From Planctomycetaceae bacterium (lineage in GTDB: Bacteria > Planctomycetota > Planctomycetia > Pirellulales > UBA1268): a DNA stretch of 64,000 nucleotides. Where the stretch lies: NCBI GenBank assembly GCA_011523305.1, contig WTHB01000147.1, positions 1 through 64,000 on the forward strand, read 5' to 3'. The translations under genes and the position numbers were made by a program. The first letter of the stretch is position 1. Each line of letters opens with the position of its first letter. The notes under the pieces are model-generated. The model did not search any database, was not told the DNA's origin, and worked only from the letters and a program-made list of their open reading frames with translations. This document shows positions 1-8,942 of this stretch, piece by piece.

Positions 1-62
1 CCCCAGAGTCGCTCTTGGCTGAACCGTGGACGGTGCGGGATACTGCCGAGGAATCAATAACG

Positions 63-959
63 ATGCGTGGTAGCACCCGCCACAGGAACGCGATGCAAGC
101 AGAACCCAGCCTTCTCTGGATCGGTGACAGCGAACAGGCAGACGAATTACGTCTGACCGTAGCAAGCCTGCAGCCAGTCATCACGACGTCCTGTCTGCCA
201 ACCGCCGCCGCTGCGTTCGGTGCTGCGGGGTACCAACTCAAGCCACCGACCGTCATCTGCCTGGCCGAACGGAGGCCAGGGCAATACACCGCTGCCGAGG
301 CGATCGCCCTATCTCGCCAATGGCCCTTGGCCCGGCTAATCGTGGTGGCGACCTGCCTGGCCGACGGCCGCAGACGCAGCGGACCGCCGCTGCCGGGGGT
401 CACCGATGTTTCCTGGCACGACCTCCCGTCGCGGGTCCGCTTCTGGGTAACCGAACTTACGGCCGGCCGTTCCGGCAGCCTGGGCACGCCGCTGACAGCC
501 CGCCGCGATGAACGCTGGCTCGAGACACCACCGCTCGGTTATCCGGCTCAGCCGAGTGATTCCGCAAATTCAGAGGCAGTCGTTCCTCAGCCCCGCGTCA
601 GCGTCACCGCAGCCTCTGATACGGCGGCAGAAGCCGTTGCTGATCTGGTGGCAACCGCCGGTGGCCGAGTCGTTCAGCAGCAGACGGGACGGCCACCACT
701 GATCGATGAAGCCGAACTCATTGTCTGGGATACGGCAGACACCCCCACTCCCCACCTCAATTGGCTCCGCCTGCTGACCAGTCAACGGCCCGAGCGGGCA
801 GTCGTGCTGCTCACCTCGTTCCCGCGAGGCGATGCCGTGGTGGACGCCCTTGAGGCTGGCGCGCTGGCCGTGTTGGGCCGGCCCGTTGACCGTGAGGCCC
901 TCAGCGGCGTGCTCCGCCAGCGGCAAACCGCCCTGTCGGCCACCGCAGGCGTCCGCTAA
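63..959 (+). CDS. Receiver-like protein with two degenerate receiver-type halves
   Basis: About 298 residues, cytoplasmic, no signal peptide or membrane segment. The N-terminal half (LLWIGDSEQADELR) and the C-terminal half (ELIVWDTADTP, then VVLLTSFPRGDAVVDALEAGALAVLGRPVD) both resemble response-regulator receiver folds. The second half keeps the typical hydrophobic strand followed by GA and a K/R-P-like end (GRPVD), but neither half shows the full set of acidic pocket and Lys residues, so phosphorylation is doubtful. I chose the ATG at 63 because GAGGA lies about ten bases upstream. The frame stays open to the window edge, so a longer protein cannot be excluded. Its stop overlaps the next start (TAATG), implying translational coupling. 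Function is inferred from fold resemblance only. Confidence 0.55.
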   Translation: MRGSTRHRNAMQAEPSLLWIGDSEQADELRLTVASLQPVITTSCLPTAAAAFGAAGYQLKPPTVICLAERRPGQYTAAEAIALSRQWPLARLIVVATCLADGRRRSGPPLPGVTDVSWHDLPSRVRFWVTELTAGRSGSLGTPLTARRDERWLETPPLGYPAQPSDSANSEAVVPQPRVSVTAASDTAAEAVADLVATAGGRVVQQQTGRPPLIDEAELIVWDTADTPTPHLNWLRLLTSQRPERAVVLLTSFPRGDAVVDALEAGALAVLGRPVDREALSGVLRQRQTALSATAGVR

Positions 960-1918
960 TGTTCGGCCGGTCGGTGTACTCCTCCCACTTCATTAGTCGC
1001 ACCATGCGCGTTCCTGCCGGTCTCCGGATGCCGTCGGTCTGTCTGCTGACAACTCTGCTTGCCAGTGCGACTGCCGGCTGCGCCCACACCATGCTTGCTA
1101 ACGGTCGCCCAACGCTCGACGCGTTTGATGACGTTTTCTCGGGCAGCAGGCAATTCACCGACGCTGCCGGCCTGCCGCCGCTCTCCATGGCCAACGACCT
1201 GCCAAAAAAGACTGAGCGTCGAGTGGGCCAACTGCGCATTCATGCCGACTTCCTCCTGGCCGGACAGCATCGGCTGATTCGGGAACTCGATACCCTGCGG
1301 GTGACGCTCAGCCAGGAACTCGACCTGCCGGTTTCAGATGAGCCGATTCATCTGTACCTGTTTGCCGACCTGAGCGATTACCAGACGTTTGTGCAGCGGC
1401 ACTTCCCCGGCTTTCCGGCCCGCCGGGCCTGCTTCATTGAGACCGACACCACGCTCGCGGTCTTCGCACCGTGGCAGGAGCGAATTGCCGAAGATCTCCG
1501 CCACGAGACCACCCATGGCTACCTGCATGCCGTGGTGCCTGGCATTCCGCTCTGGCTTGATGAGGGCCTGGCTGAGTTCTTCGAACTGCCACAGCCAGCC
1601 GACGGCCGACACCAGCCTCATGCCGATCACCTGGCGGGCCGTCTGCTGGAAGGCACCTGGCAGCCGCGGATTGAACGGCTGGAGGCCCTCGAAGATGCCG
1701 CCGCCATGTCGCAGGATCACTATGCGGAGTCCTGGTGCTGGACACACTGGCTGTTGCGAACGACGCCGGCCCGGCGGCGGTTGCTGGAAACCTACCTCAG
1801 CGATCTGCGGCATGACCCGGTCACGCCACCCCTTTCGGCACGGCTCCGTGACATGGAGGGCCCACCGGCCGTCACCACGGCCGCGGTCCGTGACCATGTT
1901 CGCGACTTGGTTGAGTAA
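959..1918 (+). CDS. Secreted/lipoprotein metallopeptidase-like protein (DUF1570-like)
   Basis: 319 residues. A hydrophobic segment at about 25-40 ends in TAGC, a weak lipobox with Cys41, so it is probably exported and perhaps lipid-anchored. HETTH at 182-186 followed by DEGLAEFF with Glu202 is the HExxH plus downstream Glu arrangement of gluzincin metallopeptidases, as in the planctomycete DUF1570 family. The C-terminal part (SWCWTHWLL) also fits that family. The start overlaps the previous stop by one base. An internal ATG at 1004 would still retain the signal segment. Substrate unknown. A terminator hairpin follows the stop directly. Confidence 0.7.
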   Translation: MFGRSVYSSHFISRTMRVPAGLRMPSVCLLTTLLASATAGCAHTMLANGRPTLDAFDDVFSGSRQFTDAAGLPPLSMANDLPKKTERRVGQLRIHADFLLAGQHRLIRELDTLRVTLSQELDLPVSDEPIHLYLFADLSDYQTFVQRHFPGFPARRACFIETDTTLAVFAPWQERIAEDLRHETTHGYLHAVVPGIPLWLDEGLAEFFELPQPADGRHQPHADHLAGRLLEGTWQPRIERLEALEDAAAMSQDHYAESWCWTHWLLRTTPARRRLLETYLSDLRHDPVTPPLSARLRDMEGPPAVTTAAVRDHVRDLVE

Positions 1919-1947
1919 GCCCGCTGCGGCTCACTCGGCGGGCTTTT
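1917..1947 (+). terminator. Rho-independent terminator after the metallopeptidase-like gene
   Basis: AAGCCCGC at 1917-1924 pairs perfectly with GCGGGCTT at 1938-1945, followed by a short T run. It starts within the stop codon of the plus-strand gene and reaches into the 3' end of the convergent acetyltransferase gene. Confidence 0.6.
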
Positions 1948-2884
1948 CGAAGATGGTGCCCCGCTCAACCTGGGTGAAGCCGAGCTTTTCAAGCAGCTTC
2001 GCCGCTGGCACGTTGGCATCCGTGGTGTGTCCCTCCACCAGGGCCACGCCCTCTTCGGCGAGATCATGCATCGCCTCAGCCACCAGGTATTGAGCCAGCC
2101 CCTGCCGCCGTCTTGGCCCTTCAATGTCAACATGCAACAGGCCAGCAGCCACCACGCCCCAACTTTGGGACAGCGGCTGCATATCCCAAAACGTTGCGCT
2201 GCCGAGCAGTTCACGTTCCTTGTTCCGCAGTTCATACCGCCGCAGGGCCACGCCCGTCGTGGTGGCAGCCTCCCACCAACTCCGGCGTTCGGGCTCATCA
2301 ATCACGTGCATGACGGTCTTGCGACGAATAGCCATGTGCAACCGATTGACCGGCACCCGAAACCCGTCGAGCGAACGCCGCAACACGGTGACCCGTTCAC
2401 AGTTGCGGTAGCCCGCCCGCAGAAAAACCTGCTGCATCGCCGGCGTCGAGTCGAGAATGCCCGGCAGGTCCGAGCCGCCGTAGAGCCCCAGGTAAAACCC
2501 GCGGAAGTGTCCGTTGCCGCCCCCGATCAGCCGGGTCGCACCACGTTCCTGCAGATAGGACTCGCTCCGCCGCAACAGCTCGTCGCCAATCGCTTGTTCG
2601 GCTGTATGGGGGACTACTACCACCAAGAGTGTCGAGCCAATGCTGGTATCGATCGCCGATCGATCAGCTGTCGGCCCGAAGCCCGCATGGGAAAAGCCGA
2701 CCACGCGGCCCTCATCGACCGCCACAATCACACCCTGGCGATCGAAGTAGGGCTTGGAGAAAACCGCCGCCTCTAAAACCGAGGTCGTCATCGGTTGCAC
2801 CGCAGACTGTCCCAGCGCAGCAGCCCGCCAGGCGTCGGCGAGACGCGGCGGATCCTCGTTGCGAAAGCAGCGGTATTCAATCAC
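1931..2884 (-). CDS. Tandem GNAT-family N-acetyltransferase
   Basis: 317 residues with two GNAT folds. The first spans about 1-165, with the strand VVVVPHTAEQAIGDELLRR and the hallmark end FLRAGY. The second spans about 190-317, with the acetyl-CoA loop GPRRRQGLAQYLV and the end LLEKLGF. Tandem GNATs of this layout are known, for example mycothiol-synthase type enzymes, but nothing here fixes the acceptor. The start codon is GTG at 2884, overlapping the Rieske stop as GTGA. The two genes are therefore co-translated, with the Rieske gene upstream. Confidence 0.8.
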   Translation of the reverse strand: MIEYRCFRNEDPPRLADAWRAAALGQSAVQPMTTSVLEAAVFSKPYFDRQGVIVAVDEGRVVGFSHAGFGPTADRSAIDTSIGSTLLVVVVPHTAEQAIGDELLRRSESYLQERGATRLIGGGNGHFRGFYLGLYGGSDLPGILDSTPAMQQVFLRAGYRNCERVTVLRRSLDGFRVPVNRLHMAIRRKTVMHVIDEPERRSWWEAATTTGVALRRYELRNKERELLGSATFWDMQPLSQSWGVVAAGLLHVDIEGPRRRQGLAQYLVAEAMHDLAEEGVALVEGHTTDANVPAAKLLEKLGFTQVERGTIFEKPAE

Positions 2885-3216
2885 ACCTGTGGCTCTCCTG
2901 CACCAGTTGCTGCCTGACGAACCAGGACCCGGCCCGCTTCAACACGAACGTCATACACCTGCTGCCTGACTGTCGCCGAGTAGCGATGCCTCCCCGTGGT
3001 CACGTCAAACTGCCAGCCATGCCAGGGGCAGGTCAGAACTGCTCCGCAGAGCATACCAGTGCCGAGTGGCCCACCCTGGTGAGGACAGAGCCCATCGATG
3101 GCATGCAGTTGCCCCTCGACATTGGCCAGTGCCACCATCCGCTCACCCGCCACCCGTTCGATGCTGGTGCCGGGCGGACAGTCCTCCACTGCTGCGATAT
3201 CAATCCACTCGTCCAT
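2881..3216 (-). CDS. Rieske [2Fe-2S] ferredoxin-type protein
   Basis: 111 residues, cytoplasmic. CPH at 44-46 and CPWH at 63-66 form the two Cys/His pairs that bind a Rieske [2Fe-2S] cluster; the segment DGLCPHQGGPLGTG is typical. It resembles the small soluble electron-carrier subunits of dioxygenases and of NirD-type nitrite reductases. No oxygenase or reductase subunit lies nearby, so its partner is unknown. ATG start at 3216. It is first in a two-gene unit with the tandem GNAT. Confidence 0.88.
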   Translation of the reverse strand: MDEWIDIAAVEDCPPGTSIERVAGERMVALANVEGQLHAIDGLCPHQGGPLGTGMLCGAVLTCPWHGWQFDVTTGRHRYSATVRQQVYDVRVEAGRVLVRQAATGAGEPQV

Positions 3217-3356
3217 ACCAGCCAGTCAGTAAAAATCTTCTCAGTCAGCCACACCGGGCAAGGGAACGCTCTAGTCTGCCATGTTTCCCGAGCGCACCAT
3301 GCGTTTTGCGCAACCACCACGAGTCCGCCGGTTTCCACAGGCCCTCCTCGGGGCGT

Positions 3357-4307
3357 TCAGGCGACGGCCCGAGGCGGCTTCTCACCCGGTTTCGGCGGTG
3401 TTTTCTCGAAACACCGCCACCGCCGATGCACCCACCAATACTGGCCCGGTTGCCGGCGGACCGCCTGCTCAAGCAGCGAGGTGTACCACTGAGAAAGAGC
3501 CGCGAGGTTGGCCACCTCGGGCCGATCTTCGCGGGGATCGACCACGCCTTCAACCCGCACATCGATACTGAACAGCCCTGTCCGCCGGGTCGCTGAAAAG
3601 ACGATGACTGGTGCTTCTGACGAGAGCGCAAACACGCCAATTGCCTTGTGGACACTCGCCGGCCGACCGAAGAAATCAACCCGGCAGCCCTTCCGGCCCG
3701 CGGCCTGATCACCAAGCAGGCCAATCGCCCCCTGTTCCTCGAGCACCGCCGTGACATCCGGGGCGCTGCCCCGCTTGGGCAGGATCGTCTGCCCCCGCGA
3801 CTCCCGAAAGTCGGTGACAAACCGGTCAAGCAGCGGATTGTCGAGTTCCCGAGCCACCGAAAAGAGTTTGAAACCGAACACACCGAAGATATAGGCGGCC
3901 AATTCGAAATTGCCGTAGTGCCCAGAGAGCACCACCTTGGGACGATCCTGCCACATCGTTCGCACGCACTGCTCCATGCCGATAATCCGCAGATGCCGCC
4001 GCCAGGTGGTCTTTCGAATCACCCGCGGGGCATGCGCAATTTCAATCACCATCAAGAGCAGGTGCTCCCACATAGCCCGGCCTGCATCGCGGCACTGCGA
4101 TTCGGTCCATTCAGGAAAGGCCTGCCGCAGATTGTCACGGACGACCGTGCGGCGGATCTTCACCCGATTGGCCAGGAAATCACTCCAGGCGTGAGCCTGC
4201 CGCTCGAGGAACGGCCGCGGCAACGCCTGCACGATGCAGATTGCAACCCGCACTGCGATATAGACAAGGCGATCGGTCAGGGCCGTGACCAGCGTGCGTT
4301 TTGCCAT
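3357..4307 (-). CDS. Lysophospholipid/lipid A acyltransferase, LpxL (HtrB) family
   Basis: 316 residues counted from the ATG at 4307 (MAKRTLVTALTDRLVYI); the reading frame is open upstream, but that extension overlaps the CPBP gene and has non-natural composition. SGHYGNFE provides the HX4(D/E) acyltransferase motif, and QGAIGLLGDQ, the basic patch RKGCRVDFFG and the tail QYWWVHRRW are LpxL-family signatures. It should transfer an acyl chain onto a lipid A precursor or related lipid at the inner face of the cytoplasmic membrane. It follows the CPBP gene by about 50 bp in an envelope-lipid cluster with pgsA. Confidence 0.85.
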   Translation of the reverse strand: MAKRTLVTALTDRLVYIAVRVAICIVQALPRPFLERQAHAWSDFLANRVKIRRTVVRDNLRQAFPEWTESQCRDAGRAMWEHLLLMVIEIAHAPRVIRKTTWRRHLRIIGMEQCVRTMWQDRPKVVLSGHYGNFELAAYIFGVFGFKLFSVARELDNPLLDRFVTDFRESRGQTILPKRGSAPDVTAVLEEQGAIGLLGDQAAGRKGCRVDFFGRPASVHKAIGVFALSSEAPVIVFSATRRTGLFSIDVRVEGVVDPREDRPEVANLAALSQWYTSLLEQAVRRQPGQYWWVHRRWRCFEKTPPKPGEKPPRAVA

Positions 4308-4357
4308 CGGGGTGTCTCTCTCCGCCTTGGAAGTGCCGCCGTGCGGCAAGCCGGCAT

Positions 4358-5236
4358 TTATGGTGTCGAATTCGCCGACACTTTCACCAGATCGGTTTTT
4401 TCGTCGACATCGTTCAGCCGCCCCCCCGGGGTGGATGGTGGCGGGAGCAGCAACAGGGCGACGCTGACGGCATTGAAGAGCGCATGGACGACAATACCCG
4501 GCAGAATCGTGCCCCGCCGCCGAGCCAGGTAGCCCGTCGCCAGCCCAAACCCAATCAGCGGAATCCAGCCCAGCCCGTGGCCAAGGTGCGCCAGCCCAAA
4601 GCAAACGGCCGAGACAACGATGGCCTGCTCCCCAAGCCGAGTTTCGAGCCAGCCCTGCAGCACCCGGCGGAAGAAAAACTCCTCAGCAATCGGCGCCGCC
4701 ACGACGGCTGTCAGCACCACAAGCCCAACCGCCGGCAGGCTGCGGTCGGCCCGCAAGAAATCGACCACCGGATGGCTGTAGGAGACAACAAAGCGATCGA
4801 GGAACGCCGCCACCGCCAGCAGCGGCGGCACGATAATCACCCAGGTGCCGACAGCCAACCGCAGGCCCGCCGCCGGCTGCGGATCACGAAACCCGAGGCT
4901 GCCGGCAGGGGCACCACGGAGCCGCAACACGACCATGCCGAGCAGGGTAAAGACAAGCATCGCCACGGCACTGGCCGCCAGCCCGGCATTGGTCACGACC
5001 GGCGTGGCCCCAGCCGTGGTTGGCGTCACCAGACTCACCAGTACCCCAACGCCTACCTGGCAGGCCATGAACAGGACAAACAGGGCCGCGACATCGAGCC
5101 CGTCCCAAGGGACAGGGTTCGCAGGTAGTGCCGGAACAAGCGGCTCACCCCGGCGGAGCCGACCGACCAGCCGGCTGATGCCCACCCCACTGGCCAGGCA
5201 GGCCACCACCGCAATCGGCCCCAGCAGTGCCGTCAT
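4358..5236 (-). CDS. CPBP family intramembrane glutamic endopeptidase
   Basis: 292 residues, about eight hydrophobic segments. All three motifs of the CPBP (CAAX protease/bacteriocin-processing) family are present: EE at 185-186 with R190 (IAEEFFFR), the HLGHG stretch with H217, and HALFN with H251 and N255. Expected role is proteolysis within the membrane; the substrate is unknown. The ATG at 5236 overlaps the pgsA stop as ATGA, so translation is coupled to pgsA. It sits upstream of the LpxL-like acyltransferase. Confidence 0.88.
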   Translation of the reverse strand: MTALLGPIAVVACLASGVGISRLVGRLRRGEPLVPALPANPVPWDGLDVAALFVLFMACQVGVGVLVSLVTPTTAGATPVVTNAGLAASAVAMLVFTLLGMVVLRLRGAPAGSLGFRDPQPAAGLRLAVGTWVIIVPPLLAVAAFLDRFVVSYSHPVVDFLRADRSLPAVGLVVLTAVVAAPIAEEFFFRRVLQGWLETRLGEQAIVVSAVCFGLAHLGHGLGWIPLIGFGLATGYLARRRGTILPGIVVHALFNAVSVALLLLPPPSTPGGRLNDVDEKTDLVKVSANSTP

Positions 5237-5826
5237 GTATCGACCCTCAACAGCGGCCGAGCAGCGACAATATAGTCCACGCCGGACGAGATCGTGGTGA
5301 CCACTGCTAGCCAGGCAACTCCGACGGCGGCTAGATGGATGGTGACCCCAGACACTGCCAGCTCCGGCCAGGTGCGACTGCCCAATTCCAGGGCGATGGC
5401 AACACACTGAAACACCATCTTGAGTTTTCCCATCAAGCCAGCAGAGAAGTCGCGACCAGCCCGTTCCATTTCAGCCCGAATGGCAGTCACCACCAGTTCG
5501 CGGACCACGATCACCACCGCCATCCAGGGCAGCAACGCCGACCCCGTTCGATCGGCCAACAGCACGAAGGTGCCACAGACAATCACCTTGTCGACCAATG
5601 GATCAAAAATCCGGCCCAGCCGACTCACTTGACCGTACCGGCGGGCATACCAGCCATCGACCCAATCGGTGGCCGCCGCCACCACAAAAAGAATGAGTGC
5701 GGCCAACGGCAGTTCGCCCCCAACGCCCTCAATCACGGCGAACAGGATGATCGCCAGCACCAGCCGGGCCAGCGAGATGACGTTCGGGACCGTCCAGATA
5801 CGATCGAGTGCGGCTGGCTGTGTCAT
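5233..5826 (-). CDS. pgsA: CDP-diacylglycerol-glycerol-3-phosphate 3-phosphatidyltransferase
   Basis: 197 residues from the ATG at 5826 (MTQPAALDRIWTVPNVIS). It contains the CDP-alcohol phosphatidyltransferase signature DGWYARRYGQVSRLGRIFD followed by PLVDK, with both Asp pairs intact. It converts CDP-diacylglycerol and glycerol-3-phosphate to phosphatidylglycerol phosphate, the entry to phosphatidylglycerol synthesis. N-terminal NVISLARL is typical of PgsA. The upstream extension of the frame runs into the metzincin gene and is not protein-like. A related CDP-alcohol transferase specificity cannot be excluded. First gene of the pgsA-CPBP-acyltransferase cluster. Confidence 0.88.
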   Translation of the reverse strand: MTQPAALDRIWTVPNVISLARLVLAIILFAVIEGVGGELPLAALILFVVAAATDWVDGWYARRYGQVSRLGRIFDPLVDKVIVCGTFVLLADRTGSALLPWMAVVIVVRELVVTAIRAEMERAGRDFSAGLMGKLKMVFQCVAIALELGSRTWPELAVSGVTIHLAAVGVAWLAVVTTISSGVDYIVAARPLLRVDT

Positions 5827-6004
5827 CAGCAGTGGCCCCTGAGGGGAATCCGAACAGAAAGATTCACGCAGGAACAACCATACCGCAGTCGGCATCTGAC
5901 TGGCTATCCGGCTCCACAGACAGGCTCCCGGTGACGGCGACCGGTCGAGGCTGCCCGACGCTCCAGGCGTCGTCACTGAGAACCGACAGCGCCAGCCACC
6001 TGGC

Positions 6005-8722
6005 TCAGGCTGCAGGCAGGTCGGCCACGATGATCGCGCCCCAGACAAGGGGGTCGGTCTCGCTCTGATAGAAAAGTTCAGCTGGCGCATCGGCCGCAAT
6101 CTCCCAGACGATCGTGCCAGCCTCCGCACCTCCGCCGCTGACGCCGATGGTGTAGGCAGCCGCGGCGTCATAGCCGCCGGAGGTCGTCTGCAAATGCAAC
6201 GGCTGCCCGGGGGCATCGACTGCAAAGGTGAAGGTGGTGCCTCGGTAGACCGTCAGTGTCGGGTTGAGGCTTCCGAGAATGGCGTAGTCACCAGACTCCA
6301 CCGTCACTGCAACGGCATGGTGACTACCCCGACCGAGACGATCGAGCGCACCTGAACTGGGCCCCGACAGCGAGTCAAAACTGAGCGCCCGCAGCGAGTG
6401 AAACAGGCTGGTGATCGCCCATGTTTCATCCGCAAGGACGCGGGCCTCACTGCCTCGCCTGACCCGCAGATAGTTTCCCTGGGCTGTTGCTTCCGCACCC
6501 ACGGCCTGCCAGCCGGCAAGGCTCACCTCTGCGTGCTCACCATTCAAACGCACAGGTGTCATCTCCACATAGAGCCGACCAGCGGCATCCTTGGCCAGCG
6601 GCGACTCACCCTGGTCAGGCAGCACCTGCAACACCGTCACCGCAAAGGCCTCGGTGGCAACGCTGTTGTCCTCTGGTGTGGTGAGATCACCATCGAGCCC
6701 TCCGCTGGTCAGGGTGACTGAAATCACAGCCGTGCCCGGCTGCGTGGCACCGGGCGTGAAGGTCAGGCTGCCCGTCTCACCCGATGCGGTGTAACTCACC
6801 GCCGGCGTGGGCACCACTGCTGTGTCGCTACTGACGGCGGTCACTTGAACAGCCTGCACTCCGCCGCCCACGGGCGGACTTCCGGCCAGAATGCCCGTCA
6901 GCGCGACCACCTGTTCCGTCCCGTCCCCGAGCACCAGCAGGTCAGCGATCGGGTCAACCGCAGGTGGTTCGTAGGTTTCCGAGATGACCAGCCGCAGCGT
7001 TTCATCCGGAAATTCCTGGAAATACCCTGGGGTTCGCGACTCGCGGGCGGTCACCTCGAGCCACTCCTCCCCCTCGACCCGGTCGTCACCGACAATCGTG
7101 ATGTCGACGTAGGCAGTAACTTGGTCAACTGCAAAGACCACCTGCGCTGGGTACGGATCGCTGAGCAGGACATCCTGGTACCAAGCGGGACTTTCTGACT
7201 GATAGCCCCAGTACAAGTCAGTCGCGAACTCCCAGTCGAGAAAGACCGTCGCCTCGCTTCCGACAAAGCCGTCATACCGGGTGAGGGCAAGCCGCTTGAC
7301 CACGGTGCCCGTCTGCGGCTCAGCCACCACGTTCCCATCTTCAAAAGCCATCCGCAGCGACGGGGTCTTCCAGGTCTGTTCGGTATCGAACGGCCCCATG
7401 TCGAGCACCAGTTGGCCCTCGGCCGGCGCTGCCGTCGCCCCAGTTTCTGCCCCATGAATATGAATGGCTGCCTGCTCATCAAGCCAGGTAAACCCAGGGT
7501 CACCATCGGCATCGACTACCTGCACGTAGGACATCACCGTTGTGTTGGTATCGATGTCGGCGTTCACGTCGCCGTCGTCTGGTTCATGCGAGTGCTCAAA
7601 TCCGATCGCATGGCCGAGTTCGTGGTAGGCAACCGACTTCCAGCCCGCCTCGTCTGAATCTCCAAAGCGAATCGAATGGCTTGTGGCACTCAGGGCCAAG
7701 TCCAGTCGGGCTTCGGACGTCCGTTCGACCCGGCCGTCGTCCCAGATGGTGGCGGAGGGCCCGATGTAAACGCCCGCTGACCCAGACGAGGTCGACTGGG
7801 TCGACAGTTGATAGATCGTCAGTTGCGAGAGGCTGCTGCTGGCTGGCACGACTGCAAACTCAGGTTCGATAATCGCATCCACGTCAGCCAGCACCTCAAG
7901 CCACCACTGCTCCAACGTCGGCGTAATCGAGGAGTCAAAGGAGACGTAGATCACCCCACCGTCGCTGTGGAGAAAGCCAGCCCTGAGTTGGGTCTCGGTG
8001 AGGGCTGACCCTTCGGCCACAATCACATCCCGCATGCTCACCAGACTGGCGATCGTGTCAGTCGCGCCGCTCACAACGGTTTCGGTGCTGCCCTGCCCAT
8101 CGGTGTGGGCCGCTGCAACCGTGACTGCCGTGCCGACCTCTGCCGCTGTCAGGGCGTAGGTCTCGCTGGTTGCAGACTCAATCGGTACGCCGCCAGCAAA
8201 CCACTGCCAGTTGACGCCCCCGAAGCCGTCAAGGTCGACCAGCGTGTGTGATGCTGTCAGCGTCGCCCCCTCGATCGGCACGCCAGTGATGCCCACACTG
8301 CCGACGGGGGCAGCGTTGCGAACCTCAATCGTAAACGCCATCTCCACCGCCGCGCCAGCGGCGTCAGTCGACTGCACGCGAATCTGGCGACTCCCCTGAC
8401 CCTCATGATCAAAGGAAACCGCTGTCTGCAACTGGCTGCCTTCGAGGACGAAAGCCGCGTTATCGGCATCGCCCTCTCCTGCCACGAGCGCGTAGCTGAA
8501 TACATCACCCGCATCGGGATCGACGGTACTGAACTCGCCCACCACCGTGCCGGCGGGCTCGTGTTCGCTGACGAACGCAGCCGACAGAACAACGTCCGTC
8601 GGCGCTGCATTGAAGGCGAGCCGCGGTTCCAACTGCTCAAGCCAAAGCGAGCGGGAAGACCGAACCGTTCGTCGAGAGCGTGGGCCACGCATCATTCCAT
8701 TCCTTGCGGCAGAACGCCTCAT
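6005..8722 (-). CDS. Large secreted LEPR-motif metzincin with cadherin-, Ig-, Calx-beta- and cupredoxin-like domains
   Basis: 905 residues. The N-terminus carries a basic stretch and LEQLEPRLAFNA (about 29-40), the LEPR-type export/surface motif of planctomycete giant proteins. Next come a cadherin-like repeat (about 41-138), an Ig-like repeat (about 140-225), and a metalloprotease domain with HELGHAIGFEH at 367-377 and a Met-turn VMSYV near 397, diagnostic of metzincins such as matrixins. A Calx-beta-like segment follows (ending VDITIVGDDRVEGEEWLEV), then another beta-rich domain, and a C-terminal cupredoxin-like segment (about 810-905) with YRGTTFTFAVD, PLHLQT and ELFYQ. The protein is probably a secreted protease on the cell surface. 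It stands alone between rimO and pgsA. Confidence 0.85.
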   Translation of the reverse strand: MRRSAARNGMMRGPRSRRTVRSSRSLWLEQLEPRLAFNAAPTDVVLSAAFVSEHEPAGTVVGEFSTVDPDAGDVFSYALVAGEGDADNAAFVLEGSQLQTAVSFDHEGQGSRQIRVQSTDAAGAAVEMAFTIEVRNAAPVGSVGITGVPIEGATLTASHTLVDLDGFGGVNWQWFAGGVPIESATSETYALTAAEVGTAVTVAAAHTDGQGSTETVVSGATDTIASLVSMRDVIVAEGSALTETQLRAGFLHSDGGVIYVSFDSSITPTLEQWWLEVLADVDAIIEPEFAVVPASSSLSQLTIYQLSTQSTSSGSAGVYIGPSATIWDDGRVERTSEARLDLALSATSHSIRFGDSDEAGWKSVAYHELGHAIGFEHSHEPDDGDVNADIDTNTTVMSYVQVVDADGDPGFTWLDEQAAIHIHGAETGATAAPAEGQLVLDMGPFDTEQTWKTPSLRMAFEDGNVVAEPQTGTVVKRLALTRYDGFVGSEATVFLDWEFATDLYWGYQSESPAWYQDVLLSDPYPAQVVFAVDQVTAYVDITIVGDDRVEGEEWLEVTARESRTPGYFQEFPDETLRLVISETYEPPAVDPIADLLVLGDGTEQVVALTGILAGSPPVGGGVQAVQVTAVSSDTAVVPTPAVSYTASGETGSLTFTPGATQPGTAVISVTLTSGGLDGDLTTPEDNSVATEAFAVTVLQVLPDQGESPLAKDAAGRLYVEMTPVRLNGEHAEVSLAGWQAVGAEATAQGNYLRVRRGSEARVLADETWAITSLFHSLRALSFDSLSGPSSGALDRLGRGSHHAVAVTVESGDYAILGSLNPTLTVYRGTTFTFAVDAPGQPLHLQTTSGGYDAAAAYTIGVSGGGAEAGTIVWEIAADAPAELFYQSETDPLVWGAIIVADLPAA

Positions 8723-8942
8723 CCGTCAGGCGACCGGCGTGCCCACACAGCAGCGTCGCTTGCTGCGTCCACGGCCTCCTGACAACAGTGAATCTCCTGA
8801 AAGCCTTTCAAATTGCTCTCGTTTGGTCAACAAACGAATACTGGCTTCTGAAAGTGACCGGAAAAAAGCCCAGTCGAATCGATCTCCCTCAGACAGTTGG
8901 TCCGTTCACCCGTTACCTTGCCTTGTTGCGATGAAAGGCCGG

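Noticed and set aside
4308-4604. 99-residue upstream extension of the acyltransferase frame
   Set aside because: Overlaps the end of the CPBP gene and has Arg/Ala/Gly-rich antisense-type composition; the family begins at the ATG at 4307.
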